DNA of 64,000 nt from Siniperca chuatsi (Eukaryota; Chordata; Actinopteri; Centrarchiformes; Sinipercidae), in assembly GCF_020085105.1 (NCBI RefSeq), contig NC_058061.1, forward strand, positions 5,899,784 to 5,963,783, in the 5' to 3' direction. Position numbers and translations under genes: made by a program. Positions 54,921 to 64,000 of the stretch are shown one piece after another; within the stretch, counting starts at the first letter, position 1, and each line of letters opens with the position of its first letter. The notes beneath the pieces were generated by a model. The model was not told the DNA's origin, did not search any database, and saw only the letters and a list, made by a program, of their open reading frames with translations.

Positions 54921-57900
54921 ATGGCGAAAAGATTATTTTGTTCTCCAAGCCAAAGTATAAGTTTCAAGTTTCGGGAAGCCTCTTTTGACCTACTCACAGA
55001 TTTCCTTATTAATCTCAACAAAAGAAACAAAGATAACCTCAACAGTTTATCAAAATGTAGCGGAAACTTCAAAGATAAAAGACTAATTGGTAAGTAACGT
55101 TAATTATACCATAGAGAGCTAACGCTATATAGTTATCAGTTTATAATTTTTCTTTTTAGCAAACAAACGTTATGTTACGTTTCTTATTTATAACGATAAT
55201 TTTGCCCGTTTCAAATGCGTATGACCCCAAAAATCTGATTTTCAAGTGGGTCCACGTTTATAACAGTTAACAGTTATTTAGAAAAACAATGCATTTATTA
55301 TTATTTTTATTTATTTATTTTGCCGAGGTAACATTATTGCACAAATTTATAGTCATATATTATGTGTAATCTCTACGCTGTTTTAAATTTTCTTATATCA
55401 CACACAGCTGTGCCAATTAGTATGTAGCTAGATAAATACCTCCCCATTGCAGAATGCTTATTTTCTCTCTTAATTCATGATTTCACAGCTGTGTTTCAAC
55501 TATGGGATACATTTAAATGTAAAACTCTATCCCCTATGGTTGCTAATATATTTACAATTACTGTACTGTAATTACTGCTTTTATTAGTAGACTTACAGTG
55601 CATTATGTGTTTTCATGCTGTAATTATTTCAGCTGGGGTGCAAGCTGTCTCCTTATGCAATAGCTTTAATAATTTTGTAAGCAGGTGGGATTGATTAAGC
55701 TGTACAGGACTATCTCTGAATGAAAGCCTCACTGTACCCTGGCTGTCATCACTCTGAAGTCTTACTTACTTACATTAATTACTGGGGATGCCTCTGTTAG
55801 AAGCTCTGTCTGTTTCTCTAACATGCTTCTCCCGGTGTCAGTGCGGGCTTACTAAAGTAACCTGCCATTCTCACAGAATGAATACATACTTTGGTGGCTT
55901 TCAAACTGACTGATTAATAGAAAAACTGACCAGTCACGATACAATTTTGCTTGTGTTGGCTGGTGGGTGGTGTTGAGAACCCAGCATGATTGTGATTCAG
56001 TGTTAAATGTTTTACTTTACACGACTCTTTTCACACACACAAAATAAGTATAAAGAAAAGAATTTCACTCACAATGATTCAAGGGCTTTTTCTCCCTGTC
56101 TTTACTGGACCATCTGGGCCTTTGTGTTATTTTATGTCACCATCTAGAGGATGATTTGTACCTTGATAAATGATGCAACATATTTATAGTTTTTCATTTC
56201 TAATATGTTCAATTGGCATCACTGCAAAGAGCTCATAAATGACAGTGAATAACCAATAATACTTGGAGAGTAATGGCTCATATTTCATTTTATTGATCCC
56301 ATTTCATAGAACTATATGAGATCTCTCCCTGTGTCACTTTACATGGGACTGCCCAAACACATTTACTGCCTCCACTTTAATGCACGTGCGATACTGCCTA
56401 ATAAATTCCTTTCTGTAAATGTATTTTGTATGCTCTGATTATAGTCTATCAACTCTGTCCCAACATGCTTCCACGCAAGAAATTATTTTCTGTTTTGTTC
56501 TCTGCTTTTGCTAACACCCTGCATCCCTCTCTGGTGTTATAGAATACATCTTCCTGATAACTAAAGAACTGAGACTTGATCCACTGGCTGGATACCATGC
56601 CATTGAATTACTTCAAAGGTGAGAAGGAGCAGCACATTTGCCTTTCCCTGCCACACCCAGTATGATATTGGTTTAGCCATGCGAACATGTGAACACTTAT
56701 CTCCCCCAGGTTCATGATCAAGCACCTTACAGATTTGTTGACCACACCAACACCTCAAGGTGCAGCTGCTAATCCACCAATAAATTATGAGGATGCTGTG
56801 TTTGACAAGCTCAGGGAGAAATTCCCCCTCATCATCTTCTCCTGCGTGCAACTTGCAAGCAAACTGTCTTTGCACAGTCATGTAAGTTCTGCGATGCTTA
56901 CGATTAATCACCTGTGATTAAAAATAAAATAATCTATTATTTTTCACACATCATCTAGATCATCGACAACAATACTGCTGTACGCTTTCTGCATTCAGTC
57001 GGCCACAGTGTTTCCAAGCAGACTCTCCTGGAATCAGAGCTGATGATCTTAAAAGGGCTTAAATTCAGACTAAACACCCCTAACCCACTGACATATGTGG
57101 AAATCCTTCTGGAGGTGCTTGGTAAGATATAATATTTAAACACAGAGCGACTTCTGTGAAGTGTTAGGATGTAACAAAAATTGTGCAAAATTAAAGGCAA
57201 AGGTTCTGTGAAGATAATTCAGGCATGTCCATTGAACAGCTGTACTGACTTTGAAAGAGGTGACTAAACTTTTGTAGGACACAATGAGCCATCCATCCCT
57301 GTGGAGGGCCTGTATCCCCTGTGCCACCATGTTCTCCAGTTCGTCAGCCTACAGAGAAATGCCATCTACGCCTCCTTGTTAGTCACTACCACTCAGTGTG
57401 TCAGCCCATCCAGAGAACAGAGGTAATACATTTCTCTTTAAGACACATTTTCAGATTTTTTGGGACAGGTGGGTGCTGTCATAGTAGAGTGGACAAGCTG
57501 CTGCAGTTGACTACGACCAGCTGAGAACTGTCTGAAATGTTTGGGCTTCAAATTTTGTCTTGTGCCATCATGTTTCTCATGGCTCCCCCCCGGAACGCAT
57601 ATACCCAAGAGATATTAAATTAGAGCTGAGTACAGCCTCTTACTGTTGGTGGGCTAGACTATAAAACCAGCAAAAAATGATTTTTTTTTGCCACTTGGAG
57701 GCAGCAGAAACAAGCCGTGAACTCAACATTGACTCCTTTTAAGTTGGTGAACTTGTTAAGAAACAGCTGCTTATCTACACATCCATACAAGGAGCGACAT
57801 TAATGTTCATTTGTTGTGTTTCTGGTGAATGTAAGTCCAGTATTCACTCTCGTGTTAGCTCTGTTGTAGTTTCCACCAACTCCTGAGGGAAATATCTGGC

Positions 57901-58637
57901 TCTTTAGCTGCTAAATGCTCCACTATGTTCACCAGCTAGTCTCTAACTGTGTCTGTCTACTGTTTGGTGCTGGGCAGGTAGTGTACAGTGGGTTATTGGA
58001 GCTTTTTAGCTATGAGAGGGGTGAGAGTGAACCAAAAAAAAGAGTTGTGTGATAACTTTCTGTGGATTCTTCACTACCAGCGACCCCTTTCATTTTACAC
58101 ATAGTCAAAGATCCATTGTTACTAAAGAGATATTGATTCTAGTTGCTTTAATACTAAATTTACCCTCTTAACAGAGAGAGGTTTGTGACCGTGACTGAAG
58201 ACTGCATGCTTCTTGGTGTTGGTGTTGTCGCCGTGGCTACATTCATCCTCTACGTCAGAAAATGGGAACAGGTGAAACACTTACCCTATGTTTTAAAAGT
58301 ATTAATTTCATTCGCAATAGCATTTTCTTATCAGTGTTTTAAATGTCAAAATTGTAGACATAATATGCATCCATATCAAAGAATAAAAGGCATCTACCTT
58401 ATCCAAGTTTAGTTAGTGTTAGTGTGTACTGTATCTGTCACAAATGCATTCCATGCACACTGTTTTTGTTGATGTAGGCTTTCTTTTAATGCATTACAGG
58501 TTGTGGGAGAACTGAGTCACATCACAGGAATCTCAAGGAGGAGCATCAGCGATTTCGCTCATGTTACATTGATGCACATTGTTAGAACCAGTTCCCCTGT
58601 AGCATCCACTCGAGTCTCGACAACACTCATTCACTGA
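54921..58637 (+). CDS. cntd1: CNTD1, cyclin N-terminal domain-containing protein 1
   Basis: Cyclin-like protein needed in mammals to turn MutL-gamma-marked recombination intermediates into crossovers in meiosis. Seven exons: 54921-55089, 56543-56618, 56710-56881, 56959-57121, 57278-57422, 58175-58271, 58500-58637, all GT-AG and in phase, 319 residues (human about 330). Key matches: FSCVQLASKLSLHSHIIDNN (human VSCVQLASKLSFRNKIISNI), LLESELMILKGLKFRLNTPN, PLTYVEILLEVLG, TVTEDCMLLGVGVVAVATFI and WEQVVGELSHITGIS. The cyclin fold spans roughly residues 45-215, with a second helical part after it. The N-terminal FKFREASFDLLTDFL resembles human FQFGVVATETIEDAL. No cyclin-box residue is obviously missing. 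AATAAA at 58699-58704 is a good poly(A) signal. Confident identification. Confidence 0.95.
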
Positions 58638-58698
58638 ATACTGCTTTATATTCTTACTGTTTTTGGTAACATCTCATGTAATGAAATGGTGCCAAAAG

Positions 58699-58704
58699 AA
58701 TAAA
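58699..58704 (+). terminator. cntd1 polyadenylation signal
   Basis: AATAAA 62 nt after the cntd1 stop. Confidence 0.7.
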
Positions 58705-59689
58705 TCACTATGGAGCATTTACATCGTTAAAATAATAACTGTTTGTTAGTGATAGGCATGTCTAGATTATTTTAATTGTGATTTCTTTAAAACTAAATTA
58801 ATATTGATATTGCAATTGTGAAAATACACTTAAAATGTTAACCTGTCAGTATAGATTATTGTCTAAATCTCTTAAAGCATTATTATAGCAATGAACACTT
58901 GATACTTTGCAAAATGTAATAAATATTGTATTAAACAATAACTTAATCTTAATATACTCCTCTGCTTTTACATTTCCTGTGCCACATTGATCCGCTCACT
59001 TGAATTAGATGTATGGTGGTTTATTGTAATACTCATGTATTCAGTTCCACATTAGCCAAGAAGATCAAGTGACAGTTGTCTCTGGTGAGGAGTTCCTCTC
59101 TCTGATTCTCCTGAGTCTCATCCTCATTTGGTATGGAAACAATGCCCATATCCGAATCTGAGGACAGAATTAATAACCCCACTTGATGACAAACAGAGAT
59201 TTTAATTTTCTAAATGATATGTTTCTATTCCATACAAAATTATAATTCAGTTTATTATATAATATTTCAAAAATTTGTAATTTGGTGCTGTTTTCAAACT
59301 GGGACAAACAAACAAATATTAGGATATTAAAATCATAACTTATATAAGATCAATCATACATTTTAATTTGGTCTGACTCCTTATGTACTCATTTATCTAG
59401 GTAGTAGATAATTATATAGTTCAAGGCAGTTACCTTCACATATCAAAGCACTTGCTGATAAATATCAATCTATTTATAGTGGTAGTCATTCAACAACAGC
59501 CTCGGGGGGGGGGGGGGCTTATGGCTCTACGAAGTATACCATTCTGGGTTCAAGTAACCTCCAACTACCTCACTGCTAATAGTAACTGCTACAGAGCTAA
59601 TTGTTCAATTTGTATGCTTCGGGTTGGGTCTGCCTACATCATACATTCTGTGCAATAGTGTGTAGAATGAAAAAAAGTAGAACAATGCT
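58705..59689. other. Convergent 3' region of cntd1 and the RING-CH gene
   Basis: AT-rich, no secure exon apart from the doubtful one at 59157-59033. A G-run (about 14 G) lies at 59504-59517. Minus-strand AATAAA words at 59256-59251 and 59025-59020 are candidates for ending the RING-CH transcript. Confidence 0.5.
59033..59157 (-). other. Possible 3' exon of the RING-CH gene (uncertain)
   Basis: On the minus strand an acceptor (TTCTGTCCTCAG) opens onto a frame reading SDMGIVSIPNEDETQENQRE ... ending at TGA 59035-59033, with AATAAA (minus) 8 nt further on at 59025-59020. The acidic wording suits a MARCH7/10-type tail, but the phase needed (one base carried in) does not fit the donors I found at 59928 or 59708, so it is either alternatively spliced or a chance frame. 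Confidence 0.3.
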
Positions 59690-59824
59690 TCAAGAACGTA
59701 TAGTTACCCTGGGGACTGGCCAGGAAGGTGTCACCATTGCTGGCAGTAAAGATCTGGAGAGCAATGACCTGAAGCTCAACACTTCAGCTACTTCTTGGAG
59801 ATTATACAGTTCAGTCATGTCCAC
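59690..59824 (-). CDS. Probable last coding exon of the RING-CH gene
   Basis: The acceptor TTGTTTTTAG is followed by a phase-0 frame VDMTELYNLQEVAEVL ... ending VTIRS and TGA at 59692-59690. Phase and acceptor agree with the preceding exon, but the sequence does not resemble the known MARCH7/10 tail. Confidence 0.45.
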   Translation of the reverse strand: MDMTELYNLQEVAEVLSFRSLLSRSLLPAMVTPSWPVPRVTIRS

Positions 59825-62559
59825 CTAAAAACAAGGTGAGAGCAAGACAAAAGTGCGGTCATAAAGTAAAGCAACAGGTTTTTTTAAAACTTTATTTTGT
59901 CCATTTGGTGATTCTGTCTCAGCTTACCTGTTGCTGTTCGTGATGTCTTCTGTAATAATCATCCAAGTCAAATGTATTCGGGTCCAGTGTTAGCCCCCCC
60001 ATACAAAGTTCACATCTTTTGACAACATGGAGTCGTGACCCTGGAAAAGTGGTTACAGTATGCCTCAACATATCAACCATGATCACTGAACATCCTAAAT
60101 AAATGATTCTTTTGCAGTCAACTTCTTTGGGATTATATTTTTCTTGGTCAATGTATGATCTGTCAGACTGTGGCAAATCCAATCCATCACCATTAGCTGT
60201 CTACCGACCTGACTGGATTTTTGTCTGGATCCATTTCTTCAGGCAGTCGAGGTGAATGAACTGCATACTTCCTGAGCACAGGCAGGGTGATAGCAGTGGG
60301 TTGGTTGGTGAACCACCGCCGCTGTGGCAGATCCGACACTGGTCCTCTTCCTCCTCATTAGATAACTCAAATAATAACCTACAGAGAGTGGGAGATCACA
60401 AGATTCAAATTTTACCTCACAGGATACCCTAATCAGGATGTCTTCGAGAACTTTTAATCTATGATGAATGTTTTGAATGCTGATTTATGACTTCATAATC
60501 ATAACTTAACTGTGCAATTATATACTGTATGAGTTGCCAGTCATAGCTATTCAGTGTATTATTATTTAAAAGCTAGGCCTTTAGCTAGGTAAAAAATCAT
60601 GCAGATAAGCATAAAATGTATTTTTGAAACATAATCTACTAAAAAGAATCATATGATCACCTGCGTTTGGGTCTGCATACAATCTCCTTGTTGCTGTCTT
60701 TTAGAGACTGGGCGTTTTGAGTAGCAGTGGCTCCTCCCTGGGCTTCTTGACATTCTTGAATGTGTGGCTCTTCGATATCACCAAACTTATTATCTAGCTG
60801 CCCGGAGGCACTTGGACCACAGGTCTCATTCGAAGACTGCAATGTGTCAGTGGTACTGGTTCCTTTCTGAACAGCGTCCTCCTCCCTGTTGACCAGAGTA
60901 GAGTGCCTCTGACAGAAGCTAGACCTGGGTGAAGAGGCCAGGCTTGTCTGTGATGTTCGCCAGCTGATTTGAAGTTTAGGGAGATGTTGCCACAAAGCCA
61001 CTAAGCCCCTACTGACTCTGTCAGTGGTAGGTGGCGGTGGTGCCACAGGAGGTTGCTCCAGGAAAGGAGTGAGACTGTATCCATCAGGTGCTTCACCTGA
61101 AGTTGTTGATGTGCTTAACTGTGAACTGAAAGACTGCAGGCTATGTAGGCTGTGAGCGCTGTGAGAGAGGGTAGTGGAGGCTGAGCTTGACTGAGAAACT
61201 GTCCTCGGAAAGGGGATCCAATCACTCTCTCTGTATGTGTCCTGCCAGGAGGCTGATACGCCATCATCTCCCTCCTCCTCTTCAGTTTCACTGGACAGTA
61301 TATCAAATGTGGAAAGATGTGGGACAGTGGTGGTACCTCCCAGGAAGTTGCCCAGAGTCTCAGCACTGGAGAGACGCTCAGAGTCTATGATCTCCTCGAT
61401 GTTTGTTTTGCTGAAAAGGTGTTTCATCTTGTTCTTGCGCTTCAGGATGTCTTGGCTTTGTGTTTGCTTGTTTGCTTCCCCATGGGTGGATCCGTTTAAT
61501 ACTCTGTCTCTCACATGCTCACACCTGTGCTTGTTGTGATACCGTGCAGGGTGTACTTTATTGCCTTAGGAAAGGAGATGCAAAAAAGCTGTGAAAATCA
61601 AACGTACTGGCTTGCAATAAAAACACAGCAGATATCAAATAACAGTTCATGAAATGGCATAGAAGCTAAAAAATAAGTGGGTTTAGAAAAAACACCAGGT
61701 AGTGAGAAAAACTGCAGTTGCATCCTGCTGTAACCTGCAGCGCAAAATGTATCCCAGAAAACGTACATCTGGATGCTGGGTCTTTGCTCTGTGCCAGCTC
61801 TGCAGTCATGCTCTGGGTTCCACTGGAGATAGCTTGAAGGCAGGACAGTGAGCCTTTATTCCATGGGCCCCCTGGCTCAGACGAAGCACTTTTCCCAGAG
61901 CTGCAGGGGGGCGACTGCAGGATGCAAGCAAAGAGGTTTTGGAGTGTAAGACTGTCTTGGAAAGCTGTATTACTTAAGAGCAGTGTTGGATGCTGCTATA
62001 CTAACGTAGAAAAGGTTTCAGTCGTAGTCATCTGGACACTGTTTTCATAATCAAGACGTTTCGGCTCCCATCCGGAAGTCATTCACAATTGTGAATGAGC
62101 CGAAACGTCTTGATTCTGAAAACAGTGTCCAGATGACTACGACTGAAACCTTTTCTACGTTAGAACACTCCTGGACGAATGAGGGACTACACCGTCTTAT
62201 GCTGCAATACTGAAACTGTGGTAGTGTGCTGTGAGTATGTTCCGCAGCTGCTGTAATTTCCAATTCTACATATGGTGTAAATTCTTAGTGTGGTTTTGTT
62301 TAAGTTGTTACCTTTGAGGCCTTCCTTGCAGCTGACATGGACTGCATTAGCGTCGAAAAAGTCTGCATGCCAGGAATGTCTCGTTTCACCTCTGTATCTA
62401 CCTTCTCTCCCCATCTTTGATCCTGATTCTGACAGAACAGAGATTGAAAAGAGGCAGTGAGACAGTAGCTGGCAAGGAAGAAGGTTTTCTGTTGAGCTAT
62501 TTTGCAACTTTCAGTACCTGATGTTCCAAATCTAGTCGTTTCCTTCGCACCCCAAACAT
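59690..62559 (-). CDS. RING-CH (MARCH7/10-type) E3 ubiquitin ligase
   Basis: Minus-strand exons: 62559-62518, 62428-62312, 61914-61767, 61564-60661, 60378-60209, 60040-59928, and probably 59824-59690; phases agree and give about 542 residues. The RING-CH domain is CRIC ... CLC ... HLDC ... CELC (C4HC3 with His at the fourth ligand), running from RLLFELSNEEEEDQCRICHS through GGGSPTNPLLSPCLCSGSMQ, FIHLDCLKKWIQTKIQSG and SRLHVVKRCELCMGGLTL. GGSPxNPLL and LKKW are closest to MARCHF10, then MARCHF7, as I recall them; both lack membrane segments, as does this protein. The rest is Ser/Thr-rich and disordered. The C-terminal block usual after the RING-CH domain in that pair (GLYLVxLLHL) was not found, so orthology is open. 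ATG 62559 is the first in this frame; the frame is open further 5' without an ATG. Role by family: transfer of ubiquitin from E2 enzymes to unknown substrates. Confidence 0.75.
59928..60378 (-). CDS. RING-CH domain exons
   Basis: Exons 60378-60209 and 60040-59928, split after IQSG, hold all eight zinc ligands of the RING-CH finger. They join in phase through a glycine codon. The second exon ends NTFDLDDYYRRHHEQQQ at donor CAG|GTAAGC; unspliced read-through would stop two codons later. Confidence 0.9.
60661..61564 (-). CDS. RING-CH gene, large disordered-region exon
   Basis: 904 nt open exon with acceptor TTTCCTAAG at 61565-61566 and donor CGCAG|GTGATC. Codes about 300 residues beginning NKVHPARYHNKHRCEHV, rich in Ser/Thr/Glu, with basic RKNKMKHLF and acidic SSETEEEEGDD patches. 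No folded domain is visible. Ends KEIVCRPKRR, running into the RING-CH exon. Confidence 0.85.
62001..62163. repeat. Family E repeat as a near-perfect palindrome (RING-CH gene intron)
   Basis: Arms 62001-62067 and 62097-62163 are reverse complements with a single mismatch (62048 against 62116). The loop contains a perfect 16-bp palindrome ATTCACAATTGTGAAT at 62081-62096. The right arm and the following GAACACTCCTGGACGAATGA sequence match the copy at 29836-29975. It lies in the 397-base intron between exons 62428-62312 and 61914-61767. Confidence 0.9.
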
Positions 62560-62615
62560 ATTCAGCGCTACCGAGGTTTTCAACGGCCTGTCGCTCCCAG
62601 TTTTGAGGTACAATG
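62518..62615 (-). other. RING-CH gene exon containing the start codon, open in two frames
   Basis: Acceptor GTGTTTCAG at 62616-62618 and donor CAG|GTACTG. In the frame leading to the RING-CH domain it reads LYLKTGSDRPLKTSVALN and then MFGVRRKRLDLEHQ, with the first ATG at 62559. In a second frame it reads IVPQNWERQAVENLGSAEYV without stop. Confidence 0.75.
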
Positions 62616-62618
62616 CTG

Positions 62619-63358
62619 AAACACAAAGTAGTTTACAGTGTCTGAGACATAATTACAACGTAACAGATGGCAGCTAGCTATAGTGGAAGAAAATAGGTGT
62701 GAAAAAAATCTTGGAGAAAGCAAGACTGCAGCAGGGTGTAACAGGTGTATTGACAGTGTGTGGCAGGCTGCTACTTTGAAGCCACAAAGCCAGGGTAATG
62801 TTACAACCTCAGACTTGCACAGGTATTGTTGTTATGTGATAAAACATTGGCTGTTTTTCCCCCACCAAAATATCCTTCTATTTTACATTTGACAAAAAAG
62901 TAGAATGGCAGGTTGAATTTCACATGTTTTAAAAAATGCCATTTTATTGTATAGCTAGATGCTCTTTTTATTTTCAGCAAAAATGCAAAGTCTTGGAGGA
63001 AAATAGCCAACCGGTATTCTTTTGGAAAATTGACATTTGTTCATTTAAATTAAAAAAACATTAAGATTGATTTAGCTACAATTAAATTAATCTTCTTACA
63101 TTCAAAAAACACCAAGACACCTTTAAGAGAGAGCTTTAAATTGTGCATATATAATTGTTGAAATGACATTTAAAATCGGACTTCTTTTTGTGTTAAAATT
63201 ACAGTTGTAAAAAAGATGAGAGAATAATTCTGGTTATTTTTTGTTAAGTACAGACGTTTACTAACTTTATACCAGTGCCAGATGGGGGAAATACATATGA
63301 TAATTCATTATATTAATATGCAACAATATTTAACACCAGTGTTACACCGTTGACTCAC
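62619..63358 (-). other. First intron of the RING-CH gene
   Basis: AT-rich, with no exon or recognised repeat seen. Confidence 0.5.
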
Positions 63359-63510
63359 TCTTTAGACGGATCGATGTGAAAGATGAAGGCAGATGCAGGA
63401 TGCTGTGGAGTAAACCTCCCCCACTGGGTTTTTGTCCAAATGACGCGTTTCCATGGAGATGAACGGAACAACTTTTCAATTTCCGCACAGGAGCTCATTT
63501 TGTGCGTCAT
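63359..63510 (-). other. Candidate 5' exon of the RING-CH gene with an alternative ORF
   Basis: Ends at a good donor (AAAGA|GTGAGTC). From ATG 63510 (MTHK) or 63498 (MSSC) it reads MSSCAEIEKLFRSSPWKRVI ... AFIFHIDPSK without stop and joins exon 62615-62518 in phase in the second frame. In the RING-CH frame this exon is open only after a TGA at 63497-63495 and has no ATG. Whether it is a separate small protein, an upstream ORF or part of another gene is not settled. Confidence 0.5.
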
Positions 63511-64000
63511 GTCCATACACCCATGGTCATGTTGAACGTGAATGTGACGTTTTGTTACTTATTTTAAAATAAGCTAGCCTCAGTTTACCCCTTTTTTTTC
63601 TTGGACAATATATTGTAGTATTGCCATTCTGAGAAATAAAGTCCTGAGGGAATTTCCTTTTATATGGCTGATTTACCAAGTCACCTGTTTGCGGAGCTGC
63701 CTAGCAACAGTTGCTATGCTTACTGCTAATACTGTATGTTGGGAGAGATTGGAGCATTTTGTTTTCTGTTAGTTGCAGTTATGCTAATGATAATAATGTA
63801 TTTTTCTGTCATGTTTTAACTAAACAAAAAAAAAAGCTGTATTTATTTTACATGTTGGGTGTGGCGTTTTATTTTTGTTCACATTTGCAAACACTGAACA
63901 ACGCAAACTTCTGTCTGGATCTGTGCTCCCTCATGACCACATAGGCCTACAACTGATAAAAGCATGGTGATCTTGCAGTCTGACATTGGCATAACATCTG
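63511..64000. other. Upstream flank of the RING-CH gene
   Basis: No coding exon or known element recognised; a run of T and A homopolymers and a likely promoter area close to 63511-63560 only by position. Confidence 0.4.

Overview
The window reads as vertebrate, almost certainly ray-finned (teleost) fish, nuclear DNA. Genes are split by GT-AG introns, recognisable proteins match vertebrate orthologues exon by exon, and the introns are full of dispersed repeats of the kind common in fish genomes (a tRNA-derived SINE, Tc1/mariner-like and other short DNA elements, LINE reverse-transcriptase remains, AT and GT microsatellites). The naming of the genes comes from matching translated exons to remembered protein families; no database search was run.

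Layout from left to right. (1) 1-2100: repeat-rich DNA with a decayed LINE fragment on the minus strand, probably 5' flank or first intron of vps25. (2) 2105-6377 (+): vps25, ESCRT-II subunit, exons 2-6; the first coding exon is not seen. (3) 6378-8010: intergenic, with a GT repeat. (4) 8010-50458 (+): wnk4, a With-No-Lysine kinase. I could chain 19 coding exons with consistent phases into a 1509-residue protein whose stop codon TAA is created at the start of a 20th exon. Intron 1 alone is about 17 kb. The kinase core, the acidic KLHL3/CUL3 degron, the PF2-like domain, the RFQV SPAK/OSR1 docking motif and the C-terminal RRNSL sites are all present. (5) 52959-54349 (-): coa3, cytochrome c oxidase assembly factor 3, two coding exons. 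(6) 54350-54920: a short head-to-head promoter holding a fold-back repeat with three telomere-type units. (7) 54921-58637 (+): cntd1, a meiotic cyclin-like protein, seven exons, 319 residues. (8) About 59690-63510 (-): a RING-CH (MARCH7/10-type) ubiquitin ligase gene, tail to tail with cntd1.

The order vps25 - wnk4 - coa3 - cntd1 agrees with the human 17q21 order VPS25-(RAMP2)-WNK4-COA3-CNTD1-(BECN1), as I remember it. RAMP2 was not seen between vps25 and wnk4, and a RING-CH gene stands where BECN1 would be. The genes are neighbours by ancestry rather than members of one pathway: endosomal sorting, ion-transport kinase signalling, mitochondrial complex IV assembly, meiotic crossover maturation and ubiquitin ligation. 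The most notable sequence-level oddities are a second long open reading frame across the first exons of the RING-CH gene, a nearly perfect 67-bp-arm palindrome in one of its introns, a dispersed repeat abutting the acceptor of wnk4 exon 12, and a serine replacing the expected arginine in the wnk4 activation loop.
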